Of a DNA stretch of 44,451 nt, positions 21,300 to 31,466 are shown in pieces. Each line of letters opens with the position of its first letter. The first letter of the stretch is position 1. The notes beneath the pieces were generated by a model. The model was not told the origin of the DNA. It was given only the letters and a program-made list of their open reading frames with translations, and did not search any database. The DNA lies in assembly GCA_003427395.1 (NCBI GenBank), contig BFEA01000311.1, positions 551,869-596,319 of the forward strand, given 5' to 3'. A program made the position numbers and the translations under genes. This stretch comes from Chara braunii. Lineage: Eukaryota > Streptophyta > Charophyceae > Charales > Characeae.

Positions 21300-21675
21300 A
21301 TGAAAAGATTTTCGTGTTCGAAACGGACCTGGGTCATCATCATCTTTGAGCCTCGATTAGGACGTGAGAACTGTTGACATTTCTGTGAGCTTTATAATTA
21401 ATTTTATTATTTTCATTCAAGTTCCGATTTTGTTGAGAATCACGATTGCTAACTGTGATTTATTTCTTCCTTGTGTGAGATACCACACTGGATCGAAAAA
21501 AAAAAGGAGATTGATATTATTGACTGGAGAGAGTCGAGCTTGACACCAGGTATGCCAAATTATCTCTCAATATACTGAAGGGGATTGAAAGGAAGAGAGT
21601 GAGACGGATCAAGACAAATGTTGGTCGACGGTGTTCTGAAAGATTTGTCTAAATTTACCACAAGAGGGATATTTC

Positions 21676-21895
21676 CTTACAGGTATGAGGCTTGTTGGGG
21701 CTATCATTCTGTGGCACAACCATCTGCATAGTGCAGACTCATTTCTTGGAGGGAGATATCTATGATATCCGCCCCTATGTGAAGGAAGGAGGCAGCAATG
21801 ATGGTGAAAATTTTAATTGGTTTTGGGAGAACATGATCCAATTTATTTATGATGAAAAGATAGACTTGATCAAGCAAAAGAAGAAAGTCGAATAG
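21676..21895 (+). pseudogene. Leader domain II-2 (family II), frameshifted
   Basis: The start PYRYEACWGYH is in one frame; after a frameshift the continuation TICIVQTHFLEGDIYDIRPYV is in another. It aligns with ORF d of the LTR: YRY--AIGF, SIFIVETSFDDGTIHDLRPYL. The end is Lys-rich (IKQKKKVE). It lies between the primer site and gag, where plant Ogre-like elements carry an extra ORF1. No known domain is recognised. Confidence 0.45.
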
Positions 21896-22135
21896 GGAAT
21901 GTCAGTAACATACAAGAATGTTTCAATCCCTCCTATACCTGACAACTATTGTGATGGGACTAACTGACTACCGATAATGAACATGGTATTGGCAAGAGAG
22001 AAAAGAAACAGTGGTCATGACAGCTGAAGAGGTTTCAGCAGAAGTAATCAGACAAAGAAGGTCAAATTTTGGCAGAGGTTCGGGTCCAAGTCAAGAGAAG
22101 ATTGAAGGTCTCCTAAGGTCGCTGAATACTCGAAG

Positions 22136-22510
22136 TAAAGAGAGGCATTCCCATATGAAGTTGTCAGGTATGAGATGGTCGAGAGCGGATGGGAGCAGGA
22201 ACGATTATATGTACTGACATTCTATTTCACAGACCTGGATGTGTATGACGTAAGAATCTATGTCCCAAAGGAAAGAAGTGTTGATGCAGAGTATGGGAGA
22301 TGCTGGGGATTTGCCGAAGAGGTAGTACTGAAAGGGAAAGAGAGTCTTGAGAGAGAGAACAAATGTTTCACTGGGTCGACTCGATTTGCTGTCTTTGATG
22401 GATTCCCAATCCTTCCCTTACCTGATATCAATCTATCTAAAAACAATTGGTATGCCATGATAAAGTTTGCATGGAAAGTGAAGAGAGTCCAAGAAAAACA
22501 CTCTCAGTAG
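22136..22510 (+). CDS. Leader domain II-3 (family II)
   Basis: The frame carries FPYEVVRYEM, then ERLYVLTFYF, then VYDVRIYVPKERS, and a tail with 'GFPILPLPDINLSKNNWY' that parallels 'DYPRPPVLSLLTDGTSW' of ORF d. This is therefore the fullest leader relative of the LTR ORF. No start is clear; an ATG at 22175 falls inside the conserved part. The stop is TAG 22508. It probably belongs to a longer, broken polyprotein. Function unknown. Confidence 0.45.
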
Positions 22511-22514
22511 CCAA

Positions 22515-22764
22515 GATAACTACTGTGAGGGGTAAACTTCATGAGGTAATACGGTGTGATAATCCTTTTGTGATCCTGAGGTATGAGACTTGTGAGAGAG
22601 GGCCAATAATATTTCACATCCCAGTGGTCAAATTCCTGAGTACTGGCAGCCTGGACGTACGAATTTATGTACTAGCAGACCTAGAAAGGGAGGATGACTA
22701 CTTGAAATGTCAGACAGACGGTTATATTAGTTTCATAAGAACCAAGGAGCCACTTGAAAGTTAA
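22515..22764 (+). CDS. Leader domain II-4 (family II, short)
   Basis: The open segment carries FVILRYETCERG, then IIFHIPVVKF, then SLDVRIYVLADLERED. This follows the family II order once more, but the Y before D in the YDVR motif is replaced by L. The frame is open from upstream of position 22515, overlapping II-3 in another frame, and ends at TAA 22762. Likely a fragment of the same broken leader ORF. Confidence 0.4.
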
Positions 22765-23017
22765 AGAAGAAAGTAACCTGGGGAAAGAAGTAAGACAATT
22801 TGAGAGGCTTCCTGAGGTCTCGATTGCTAAGGGATTTGAAGGCAGGAGAGATCGGATGCCTCTGTTGGAAACTATTGTTGAGATTGGTAGAGCAAAAGAA
22901 AAAGACTCCACTGTGATGATAAAATCCCTACTTTTGAGTACCTTTGAACACATATTTGAGATTCCTGATTACGATCAACCTGAGATCTACCTTTTCGATA
23001 TTGTTTATGATGTTTAA
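22754..23017 (+). CDS. Leader ORF, unassigned (possible family II remnant)
   Basis: The open frame has about 87 codons and overlaps the previous one by 11 bases. It is Glu/Lys/Arg-rich at first, then ends EIYLFDIVYDV before TAA. The ending resembles the 'hydrophobic strand, then YDV' part of family II, but the YRY motif is missing. I treat it as a possible remnant. Confidence 0.3.
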   Translation: MKVKEESNLGKEVRQFERLPEVSIAKGFEGRRDRMPLLETIVEIGRAKEKDSTVMIKSLLLSTFEHIFEIPDYDQPEIYLFDIVYDV

Positions 23018-23019
23018 CA

Positions 23020-23310
23020 ATGTCCAGCTTGACTGACCAGCTGACACTGGGAGTTGTGTTGGAAGGTAGAGTAGTCAAGATAGAAGGGACTCTCCGGATC
23101 TCTGACATAAGTCTTTCTACCCTGGATGAGCTTGAGTTTTTGGAGCCTTTCTTAGACTGCATGAGAGATTCTGCCTTGAGAGTTACCACTGACCAGACTG
23201 AGATAAGCTATCTATTAAAGGTAGTGAAAGTGAGGGCTACTGAGAGAGTATCATACCACACTTTTCATGAACGGGTCTCTCTTGCAAGAAGGATGAGTAG
23301 TGGGCTGTAA
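23020..23310 (+). CDS. Leader ORF I-5: family I-like domain
   Basis: The ORF encodes 96 residues from ATG 23020. A strand-like VVKIEGTLR, a 35-residue helical middle (LDELEFLEPFLDCM), then ISYLLKVVKVR and a final VSLARRMSSG match the plan of ORFs a, b and c (strand, helix, IEY-strand, ARR--G end). Its TAA is followed at once by the ATG of the next ORF in the same frame (TAAATG), so the two may once have been one protein. Function unknown. Confidence 0.4.
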   Translation: MSSLTDQLTLGVVLEGRVVKIEGTLRISDISLSTLDELEFLEPFLDCMRDSALRVTTDQTEISYLLKVVKVRATERVSYHTFHERVSLARRMSSGL

Positions 23311-23514
23311 ATGATGCAATTTGAGTATGAGATTATAAACCTGACTCGATATTTTATAATTCGGGGTACTATAAAAGGGTATAACAGAAGACTGAGTAGG
23401 GATGATGAAAAAAAATTGATTGAAGATTACATTGGAAGGTTGAGAAGGATTGCACTGCCCTTGATCACTACCCAATCGATTGTTGCTTATACTTTATATG
23501 TACAGAACTCTTAG
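23311..23514 (+). CDS. Leader ORF I-6: family I-like domain, short
   Basis: The ORF encodes 67 residues, ATG to TAG, directly after ORF I-5 in the same frame. YFIIRGTIKGYNRR forms the first strand-like part, DEKKLIEDYIGRLRRIALPL the helix, and IVAYTLYV the second strand. The last third of the domain is missing after the stop. Gag starts 123 bp downstream in another frame. Confidence 0.4.
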   Translation: MMQFEYEIINLTRYFIIRGTIKGYNRRLSRDDEKKLIEDYIGRLRRIALPLITTQSIVAYTLYVQNS

Positions 23515-23636
23515 GGGGTAGAGCAGACAAGAGAAGAGAGGAACGAGCCTGTATCTGAGAAGAGTGAGAGATTGAAGGGCAGAGAAGAAAAAGGACAAGA
23601 GTCACAAGAAGAGAAGAGAATACTTGGGAAAAGTCT

Positions 23637-25040
23637 ATGGTCAAGATGGCAGGGCGAGCAAGACCAAGTACATCTGCAGGGACTAATGAAGAGGTCTTGG
23701 TTGGGGTTATACGGGAACTGGTCGAGAGAGTTGATACTATAAAAGGATGGTCAGACATTGCAAGAGCAAAGAGGTCAGATGAGAGAATTTTCTGTTTCAG
23801 AGGACCTCAAGTNAATGATTTCTTGGACGAGTATGAATTATTTGGACTCAGTTATGGCTGGACAGATAAGCAACGGCTTAAGCACCTTCTATCTTACTGT
23901 GATACTGATTCGAGACTGACAGTTTAGGAATTAATGGAAGGTGTCACTACCTGGGAAGAGGTCAAGGAAAGATTGAAAAAGAAATTTGAGAAAGATTCAG
24001 TCCCAACCACAATAAAGGACTTACTCAACATCAGAAGAACTAAATATGACACTTTCAATGTTTTTCTTCAGACCTTCATCCGAACAGTAAGAAAAATTCC
24101 ATATTTGGACGAAGCTCAGAGATGTCATATATTTTTGACAAATTTTACTGACACTGAAAGACAAGCAGTTCTTAATCAAGCTCAACACTATCCTCTCAGA
24201 TGGGATGAAATGGTTGCAATCATAAGAACTCTACCTATTGTCTCCCATAAGAAATGGTCACTGGATCAGATCAGTACCTTGGCCAAGGATTAGGAGACTG
24301 AGAATGGAATGAATAGAGGGAGCAATCTGACTGTTGAGAATATTCTTCAAAAAGTGATGGCTAACTTTATGCCTGCAAGACCTGCAACGCATGTTGTGGA
24401 TGACAGTGGAAAGAAAAAGGTTGAAAGTGAGGAAGATGACGACGATGATGATGACAACGAAAATCATGGTAAAAAGGGGGATTCGTTCAGAACCAAAAGG
24501 AATGGGAAGAATGGTGATGGAGGAAGCAGGGAGAGAAGAAAATATGATGAGCGTCCTAAGAGGAGTTTTACTTGCTACTATTGTGGCGAAAGTGGACATA
24601 CTACCACCTATTGCAAGCCACTTGAGGAGGATGTAAGAAGTGGGGTGGCAAAGAAAGACGCAATGGACCATGTTTGTGATAACTCATGAAATAAGTTGGA
24701 TCCTAGACATCCGGGAGCTATAAGGCTTCTTGCTCTTAAACATGATGAAAAGATGAAGATTAAGAAGAAGAGAAAGGCAAATGTGAATGTTCATCTTCTC
24801 ACTGAAGACTTACCTAATGAACTGGTACAAAGAGCAGATGACTCTTATACCACGATTGGGTTGTCTCTGCAATCTTTAACATTGACAGAGTGTGAGCCTA
24901 GTGAGGCATCAACAAGTGAGTCTCCATTTGAAGGGAACCCTACTTTTCAGAATCTCTCTGGACTAGTAGAGCCCTCTTCCAATGAAGTGACTCATTTCTT
25001 GGCTAACATGATATCTTTCCATGGTGATCTACCCCCATAG
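23637..25040 (+). pseudogene. gag: Gag of the giant element (CCHC knuckle), with in-frame stops
   Basis: A single frame from ATG 23637 runs through gag, broken by TAG 23925, TAG 24291, TGA 24687 and TAG 25038 and containing one N. The early part (FLDEYELFGLSYGW, then TTWEEVKERLKKKFE) follows the capsid pattern of Ty3/gypsy Gag. An acidic, Lys-rich linker precedes a nucleocapsid knuckle CYYCGESGHTTTYC (C-X2-C-X4-H-X4-C) at about 24571-24612. Gag would form the virus-like particle and bind element RNA. The frame is open into the protease, so Gag and protease were one polyprotein. Confidence 0.8.
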
Positions 25041-25046
25041 TTTGTC

Positions 25047-26108
25047 ATGGAACCTGGTGTCACGGTTGGTGAAGTAAGGAACCACCAAACCCGTATGACA
25101 CCTCAAATGATAGAAGAAAATAAAAGAAAGAAGGCTGAGGAATCACTTATCGACATCCTTGATGATCCTGAACCGGAACGTTCACAGGAAAAGAATGAAC
25201 AGGAGAGAAAGAAAAAAATTATTCTCAAGAATGATTTGGATGATGGGATAATGATTTCAGATGTAATTGCTAAGATTTTGGAAGAAACGGAAGTGACACT
25301 GTCTTTCAAGGAAGCGATGACACTAGCATCCAAACTGAGAGAGGAATTGAAGAGGTTGATTGAGAAGAAGAAAATGAAAGTTAATTGTTTGGGGTCATTC
25401 TTTCCCTACCAAGTGAATAGATCACTACCTGGTTGCAAGATGAGATTTGCAACCATGGGTTGTGGACATTTTACAATTGGCATTAATCAAGTGAAGATTT
25501 TAACCCTAGTAGATTCTGAGGCAGAGATGATACTTCTTTCACGAAGAACGATGGAAGCATGTAATTTATCTATTAACAGACCTGCACAAAACGTACTGAG
25601 TAATATTGCAGGAGAACTGTTCGTGGCAGAATTTATTGATAATTTGTCTTTCAAGGTTGGGACAATGACTGTGGAGTTACTGGGTTCTGTAGTACCTGAT
25701 CTGGATCATGACTGTATCTTGGGAACTCCATTCTTGCATAGGATGGAGGCGGTCCAATTTTTCAGTCATGAGGGGTCATCTTGGATCAACCTATTGGATC
25801 CAGAGACTGCTCAAGAGCAGACCTTTATGTTTGGTATGAAAAATGATTTCAAGCATCAACTATCTGCTAATTCGATCACGAGGGAGGAATCTGCTGAAAG
25901 AGTTAGGAGACTAAAGGAGGAAGGAAAACGAGAAGCAAAAGAAGAGATTTCAGTGGGAATCAATCAAGTTTCGAAAATGGTGAAAGTCTTTGGTAAACTC
26001 GAGGATGAGGACGGACAAATTGAAGCCTTCAAGAAAGTTGTGGAAACTTTTAAGGGAGGAAATATGGAATTGAGATTTGCATCGACTCACAATTTTTTAG
26101 AAAAATAG
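25047..26108 (+). pseudogene. pro: Retropepsin-like protease region
   Basis: The region is 353 codons in the gag frame. An acidic/Lys-rich N-terminal part precedes the retropepsin: KILTLVDSEAEMILLS holds the catalytic Asp (codon 25512) in a D-S-E-A context where D-[TS]-G-A is usual, so the conserved Gly is lost. DCILGTPFLHR is the conserved second half (about 25710-25745). A Lys/Glu-rich stretch follows. The frame ends TTA GAA AAA TAG; RT continues in the -1 frame. The enzyme would cleave Gag-Pol; with the Gly changed, activity is doubtful. Confidence 0.75.
26093..26099 (+). promoter_or_regulatory. Candidate -1 frameshift heptamer T_TTT_TTA
   Basis: In the protease frame the codons read AAT TTT TTA, so the heptamer is in the phase needed for tandem slippage. 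Moving back one base continues AGA AAA ATA GCT into the RT frame, seven bases before the protease-frame TAG. A one-base loss from a seven-T run would give the same picture. Confidence 0.4.
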
Positions 26109-27931
26109 CTACTGGGTCAAAAAGAAAGTATAAGCCTAAAGGGGTGAAGAAAAACTTAGTGGCAGTCTTAATAGAGAAAGATTATGATGAAGCATTGGAA
26201 AAGGAAAGATAAATTATAAGAGCATTGAGAGAATCAACAAAACTGGAGAATAGGGTCACCAGAGAAAGGTTTGACACAATGAAGATAGGCTCGGATCAGT
26301 TTATCCTGCCTAAAGAGAAATAATATATCTTCAGGATGTGTCAGGAGTTCTCTGGTGTTTTCTCTTTTAATGATGAGGAGAGAGGGCAATTGGACGTGGA
26401 CATGATCAAGATGGCCAAAATTTGGACAAATGAGCATGTTCCATGGAATGATAGACCAACTAAGTATGATTTGAAGGAAGAGGCAGAAGTTGTGAAGTTT
26501 TTTGACAAAAAGATTGCATCTAATGTTGCTGAACCTGCAGATGGACCATATGTTAACCACTGGTTTTGTTTCTGGAAATCAGGGGGCGGACTAAGATGAA
26601 TACAGAATCTTCAGAAGCTCAATTCTGTGATGGTACGTGATGCAGGTAGTCTTCCTAACGCTGATCTCCTCACTGAGTACTTTGATGGTCGATGTATTTA
26701 TTCCCTAGTTGACCTGTATTATGGCTATGATCAGTTCCCTATTGACCTCACTAACCGGCCGATGACTGTCATGCACACGCCAAGGGGGCTTGTTCAGATG
26801 TGTGTGGTACCTCAGGGCTGGACTAACGGAGTGGCAGTGGTTCAAAGGGATATGATCAAAGTCATGCAGGACATTTCTCCTGAAATATCCAGTCCCTACA
26901 TTGATGATAATCCTGTGAAAGGACCCTTGGTAAGAGATGAGACTTTGGTTGCAGGGAGAGTCAGAAAGTTTATCTGGGAACATGCTGAAGGAGTAAAGAT
27001 GGTCATAGAAAGAATTCGAAAGTATAATCTGACTGCCAGTGGGCCAAAGTCCCTTCTTTTTCAACTAGAAGTGATAATCCTGGGCTTCATATGCTTCTCC
27101 AAGGGTAGGAGCCTAGATCCCAAGAAGATAGACAAAATCTTGAACTGGCCTCTGCCTCTCAAAAGAGTGACAGACGTCAGGAGCTTCCTGGGAGTCTGTG
27201 GATTCTGGAGAATTTTCATTCCTCATTTTGCTGCCCTTGTAGAACCTCTGAGAGAAATGGTAAGACAAGGGACTAATTTAGCATGGAATGATAAAAGACA
27301 AGCTCCAGCAGAAATATTGCAAGAAAAATTAAGAGATGGTGGAGTAGTGCTGGGAGTACCCTATTATGATGATGAGGAGACAAGACCTTTCATCATCGAG
27401 GCTGATGGAGGACCAGTGGCTCTGGGTGGAGTGCTTATACAGAAAGATGAAAATGGGAGAGAAAGACCCCTAAGGTTTGAAAGCAGAACCCTTAATTCTA
27501 CTGAAAGAGGCTACACCCAATTCAGGAAAGAGCTACTGTCAATCATCCATAACCTCAGGTGCTTTAGGCACTACGTTTTGAGAAGAAGATTCATCATGAG
27601 GACTGATGCATCTGCTGTGATTGGTGTCATTAAAAAGCACCAACAGGTAGATCCAACAGTCAGCAGATGGATCGCCTTCATCTGGACATATGATTTTAAN
27701 NTGGAAAAGATTCCCACTGAGAAGAACAGAGCGGATGACTTAAGTCAGATTGAGTGGCGAGAAGAAGAAGAAGATGTGAGTGAGACAATTGAAGAATCTG
27801 CCTATGTTGATAATTTCTTAATAAAAAAGATGATGAGGATTATGAGGCACCATGCTCCTATAAGTGGAGTCTGTGGCCTGAAGAGAGAGACAGTTGGGGA
27901 GAAAACCCAAGTGCATACGTTTATGAATTGA
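26099..27931 (+). pseudogene. pol: Reverse transcriptase and RNase H
   Basis: In the -1 frame relative to protease, with TAA 26210, TAA 26321 and TGA 26597 (in GGLR-stop-IQN, probably a former Trp). RT blocks seen: FCFWKSGGGLR, VRDAGSLPNADLL, SLVDLYYGYDQFPID (first catalytic Asp), PQGWTNG, YIDD at 26897-26908, and LGFI followed by RSFLGVCGFWR. RNase H follows: FIIEADGGPVALGGVL (first Asp), the Glu in ERGYTQFRKELLSI, and MRTDAS. It copies element RNA to DNA in the particle. YIDD and the RNase H residues are kept, but the stops make it inactive. Confidence 0.85.
27823..27829 (+). promoter_or_regulatory. Second candidate -1 heptamer A_AAA_AAG
   Basis: Codons ATA AAA AAG in the RNase H frame place the heptamer in slippery phase. 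The -1 frame continues GAT GAT GAG GAT into the integrase linker. A one-base deletion in an A run explains it equally well, and clear one-base losses occur nearby. Confidence 0.25.
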
Positions 27932-29345
27932 TTCTTGGGAAAGAGGAAGAAGATGAACCGAACGATTGGTATGCCAGAGTTAATGCAGCGGCAGTGACTG
28001 CTCATGAGATTGGGGAAAGTTCAGGCTCAAAGGAAGAAGAGGAGAGTGAGAATATGATGGGAACTATCAAGAGATTGGTAGAAAGATGGAAAAGGAACAA
28101 CTAAAAAAAATTTTATTGTAAAGATTCAACGAAGAAATTCAGACTAAAAAGAGGAAATCTCTTTGTGGATGGTAACGGAGGCCTACCTCCACTAAGAGTG
28201 GCCTGTGGTAAAGAGAGGCAGTTAGAGATAATCGCTGCTCTACATGAGGGGGTTGCCGGTGGCCACAGGGCTGCTGAATCTACCTACTCCAAGACCGTCA
28301 AACTCTATTTCTGGCCTGACATGAGGGACATGATTTTCAGATACTGTAAATCATGTGTTTTATGTCAGAAGAGGTCTACCACGAGGATGATTGAGCCCCT
28401 ATTCCCTACAATCCTGGTAGAGCCAGGTACCAGAGTTCATCTACATCTCATCACTATGCCTCCAGGCAAGGGTGGGATGAGATATATACTAAACATGAGA
28501 GATAATTTCTCTGGATACGTTGATGCAAAGCTCTGAAAAGGAAGACAGCCGAACAAGTGGCTGATTGGATAGACGAAGTCTATCTCAGGTATCCTTTTAT
28601 CAGAGAATTTGTCTCAGACAGAGGATCAGAATTCAGGAATGAGGTCGTTAGAAGAATTACACTCAGATTAGGAGTCAGAATTCGATATGTGACTACTTAC
28701 CATCCTGAAGCGAATGCTCCTGTGGAAATAGGCCACGTAACTCTAAAAGATTCATTGGCCAAGTGGTGTGAAGGGAAACTTAGCAATTGGCCAAAGGTAT
28801 TAAGAGTTGCTGTATATGCTGATAATATCACAGTCAAGAGAACTACTGGTTATGCATTTTTTTTCTCTATGGTACGGTCGATATGCTACATTGCCTATTG
28901 AGAGTATTGTCAAGACATGGTCAAGTCAAGAGAGTGACAGGGATTATTATATTTCATAACTTCTTCAGATCAGAATGAGGCAGATATCTGAAGTCGATCA
29001 GGCAGTGATGGATGCAGCAGAGAGAATGACATCAAGCAGACTATCGGATCAAAAAAGATGGAACAAGAAAAGATATATAAGAAAAGAGAAATTGGAGATG
29101 TTGTCCTTCTGTTTGACAGTTCCCTTTAGACACAATGGACTAAAAGGTTGAAGCCTAGATGGCTTGGTCCTTACAGAATCAGAGGAGAAGCAGAGGGCAA
29201 AGTTTATGAGATTTCAAAAATGGACGGATCCAGAGTTCACGACATGGTGCCAGGGTCAAGACTTTGTAAGTTCATCTTCAGAGACCCTGACTTGATCCCT
29301 ATAGTGACTCCAAAGAGAGGAAAGAGAAGTCAACCATCCAAGTAA
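27829..29345 (+). pseudogene. pol: Integrase of the giant element
   Basis: An acidic linker leads to the HHCC zinc region (ALHEGVAGGHRA ... YCKSCVLCQKR), after TAA 28102. The catalytic core has SDRGSEF (second Asp) and NAPVEIGH (Glu), but the first catalytic Asp is replaced by His (VHLHLITM; the neighbouring element has VHLDLVFM). Frame changes: a lost base near 28530, an extra base in the T run near 28862, another shift near 28970; TAG at 29127. The C-terminal end has WLGPYRI and ends at TAA 29343. It would insert the DNA copy into the genome. It is inactive. Confidence 0.8.
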
Positions 29346-31002
29346 GAGAACGGTCATAGAGAACTGAAAAAGAATACACTAAGACACTGAGACAGTGAGG
29401 CTCAGTTACCAGCAGACAATGATCATTCTTGCACAGTCAATTCAATATTTCAGTTTCAGTATTTCAACTTCAGTATTTCAGTTTCAGCATCTCAGTTTCA
29501 ATATTTCAGTTTTCAGCAAGTCATTTCGTTATCTATTTCAGCAAGCAACTAAGTTAATGAGACCATATCTTTGATGCAACGCTGCAGTCGTTCCAGGAGT
29601 GTCAAATCCTGAGAGTGGGGAGTAACTATGAGTACAGTTCTGGAAGCATTGACAAAGTGTTAAGATCTGAGAAACTCATGGCTGTGACACATCAAATGAT
29701 ATAAGCAGTACTATTCTTATCATAAAGGGAAAACATGATGGACATAAGGAAGTTTAGTTCTGTCTGATTGAAAGTTATTAGCAGAAGGATTTCGTGTCTC
29801 TGACTAAGTTGTCCATCCAAGAGATTCAGATGAAGGTAGGCATAAAGAAGTTCAGCTTTACTTGACTGAGAGTGGTCAGTAGAGGGACTTCGTGCTTCTT
29901 GGCTAAGGACCTATCTTCACTCAGATGAGGGAAGGGACCTCTCTGAGATCAAAGTTTCAGTATTTCCTTGAGACTGACGGGACGTCTCCTGGAAAAAGAA
30001 ATCCCAGTTGAGGGAAGAGACCTCTCTGGGGCTAGCACTAAGTTTTTGCTTGTGACTGAAAGGAGGTATCTTGCAAACTCTTAGTATTGGCTAGTATATT
30101 ATTGTTCAGTGCCTCTCGAGACTGAAGGATGGTCCCTTGGGAAATGTTTGTTCTGTTATGGGGCAAGGGCAGTCTGCTTGTGGGTTGTGATATGCTTGTC
30201 TGACTGTCTATGTCGGGGGTTTCTTCTCTAACCTAAGGATGCGTCGATCGTTGGGGCCAGCCAGAGCCTTACCGCAGCAGGTTGCAATCTGGTGATCCCA
30301 GCAGGTCCCCGACGCGAGTGTCGAATTTCGTAGTCGACTGAGGCTAAGGCTCCGGGAGTCTGGCCTATGAGGTCAAAAGGGGTCAGCTGGAACCCTACTG
30401 TAGTCAGAGGTTGCAATCTAGCGAGGTTAGCTAGAGCCTGGAACTGTGGTTAGACCGGGTCCCACGTTCAGAAATGTGGGCGGGGCAGCCAGCGCCCTTG
30501 GCAAAAAACTGGTAGGTGAGCCGGTCCCTGACCGAAGTGGTCAAATCGGGATTCGGGACAGTCAAACTTACGGGAAGTCTACTGTCATAGGGTGACCAGA
30601 CCCGTCATAGTCTGGGTGTCCCGGCGAGAGTGCCAAAGGGCTGTCATACTCGAGTAGTGGGTATGATTGGTCCTGACCTGGAGGCAGGTCAAAGGGGCTG
30701 TCAAGACAAATGGTCTGACAAGTCCTGGCCTGAGGCGGGCCGAATGAGGTATGTCAGACTTACGAGACGTCATGTGTTCCTGGCCAGTGGTGGGCTGAAA
30801 CCAAGGCAATCAATAAATCCTGGGTATGAAGAGGTGTTATGTATTAATTATTATTTATTATTTATTAATTTATTTATGGGTTTTTAATTTTAATTTGTTA
30901 ATGCTTGACTGATGGTTGTCAGAGGGTCTGCTTGCTGGGGCATGGTTGTTGTTTGTGGGACTTGCTGATTTTGCAGGTATGCAAATACTTATCTGAAATT
31001 CC
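29346..31002. other. 3' region of the element, diverged repeats, no gene
   Basis: A 15-18-bp 'agtatttcagtttc' minisatellite lies at about 29440-29520. Between 29740 and 30060 two or three diverged ~120-bp units contain 'ttcagtt-tgactgagagt-gtcagcagagggacttcgtg'. From 30510 to 30810 short hairpins with changing stems recur around a 'gaagt/gagg' loop. No open frame is convincing. Confidence 0.5.
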
Positions 31003-31180
31003 CAGACCAGAGAAAAGAAAAAGGGTTTGGTATCCCCTCCCTTTTATCTGAGAAGTTGAGGAGACGCCTCACTCAGACCAGAGAAAGAAAACAAGGGTTT
31101 GGTATCCCCATCAGGAGCTCGAGAAGCTGAGAAGACGCCTCACTCAGATCAGAGAAAAAAAAAAAAAAAAAGAGGGTTTG
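31003..31180. repeat. 71-bp tandem repeat, ~2.5 units
   Basis: Units starting CAGACCAGAGAAA lie at 31003, 31074 and 31145 and include GGGTTTGGTATCCCC and GAGACGCCTCACT. The third contains a long A run. Confidence 0.8.
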
Positions 31181-31466
31181 GTATACCCAATTCCCAGCAT
31201 AACAGACAGAGTGAGTACCCTCGTTACAGGGGTCAATCCTTGGCAAAGATGCCTGATCAAGAGCTGAGGTAACCTCCATGTGAGAAGGCCAACAGTTGAA
31301 CAAGTTACACATTCAGACAGAATCCTTCTTAAAATTTTATTTGGTGGCTGACAAGCAGCCTGGTTCACGAGGAACCTGCATCCCTGGCCTTAAGGAAACC
31401 AAACTCTCAGGCCTGGGACGCTATGAAATGGATTGAATTGAGAACTTTATGAGCCAGAAATCAGAC

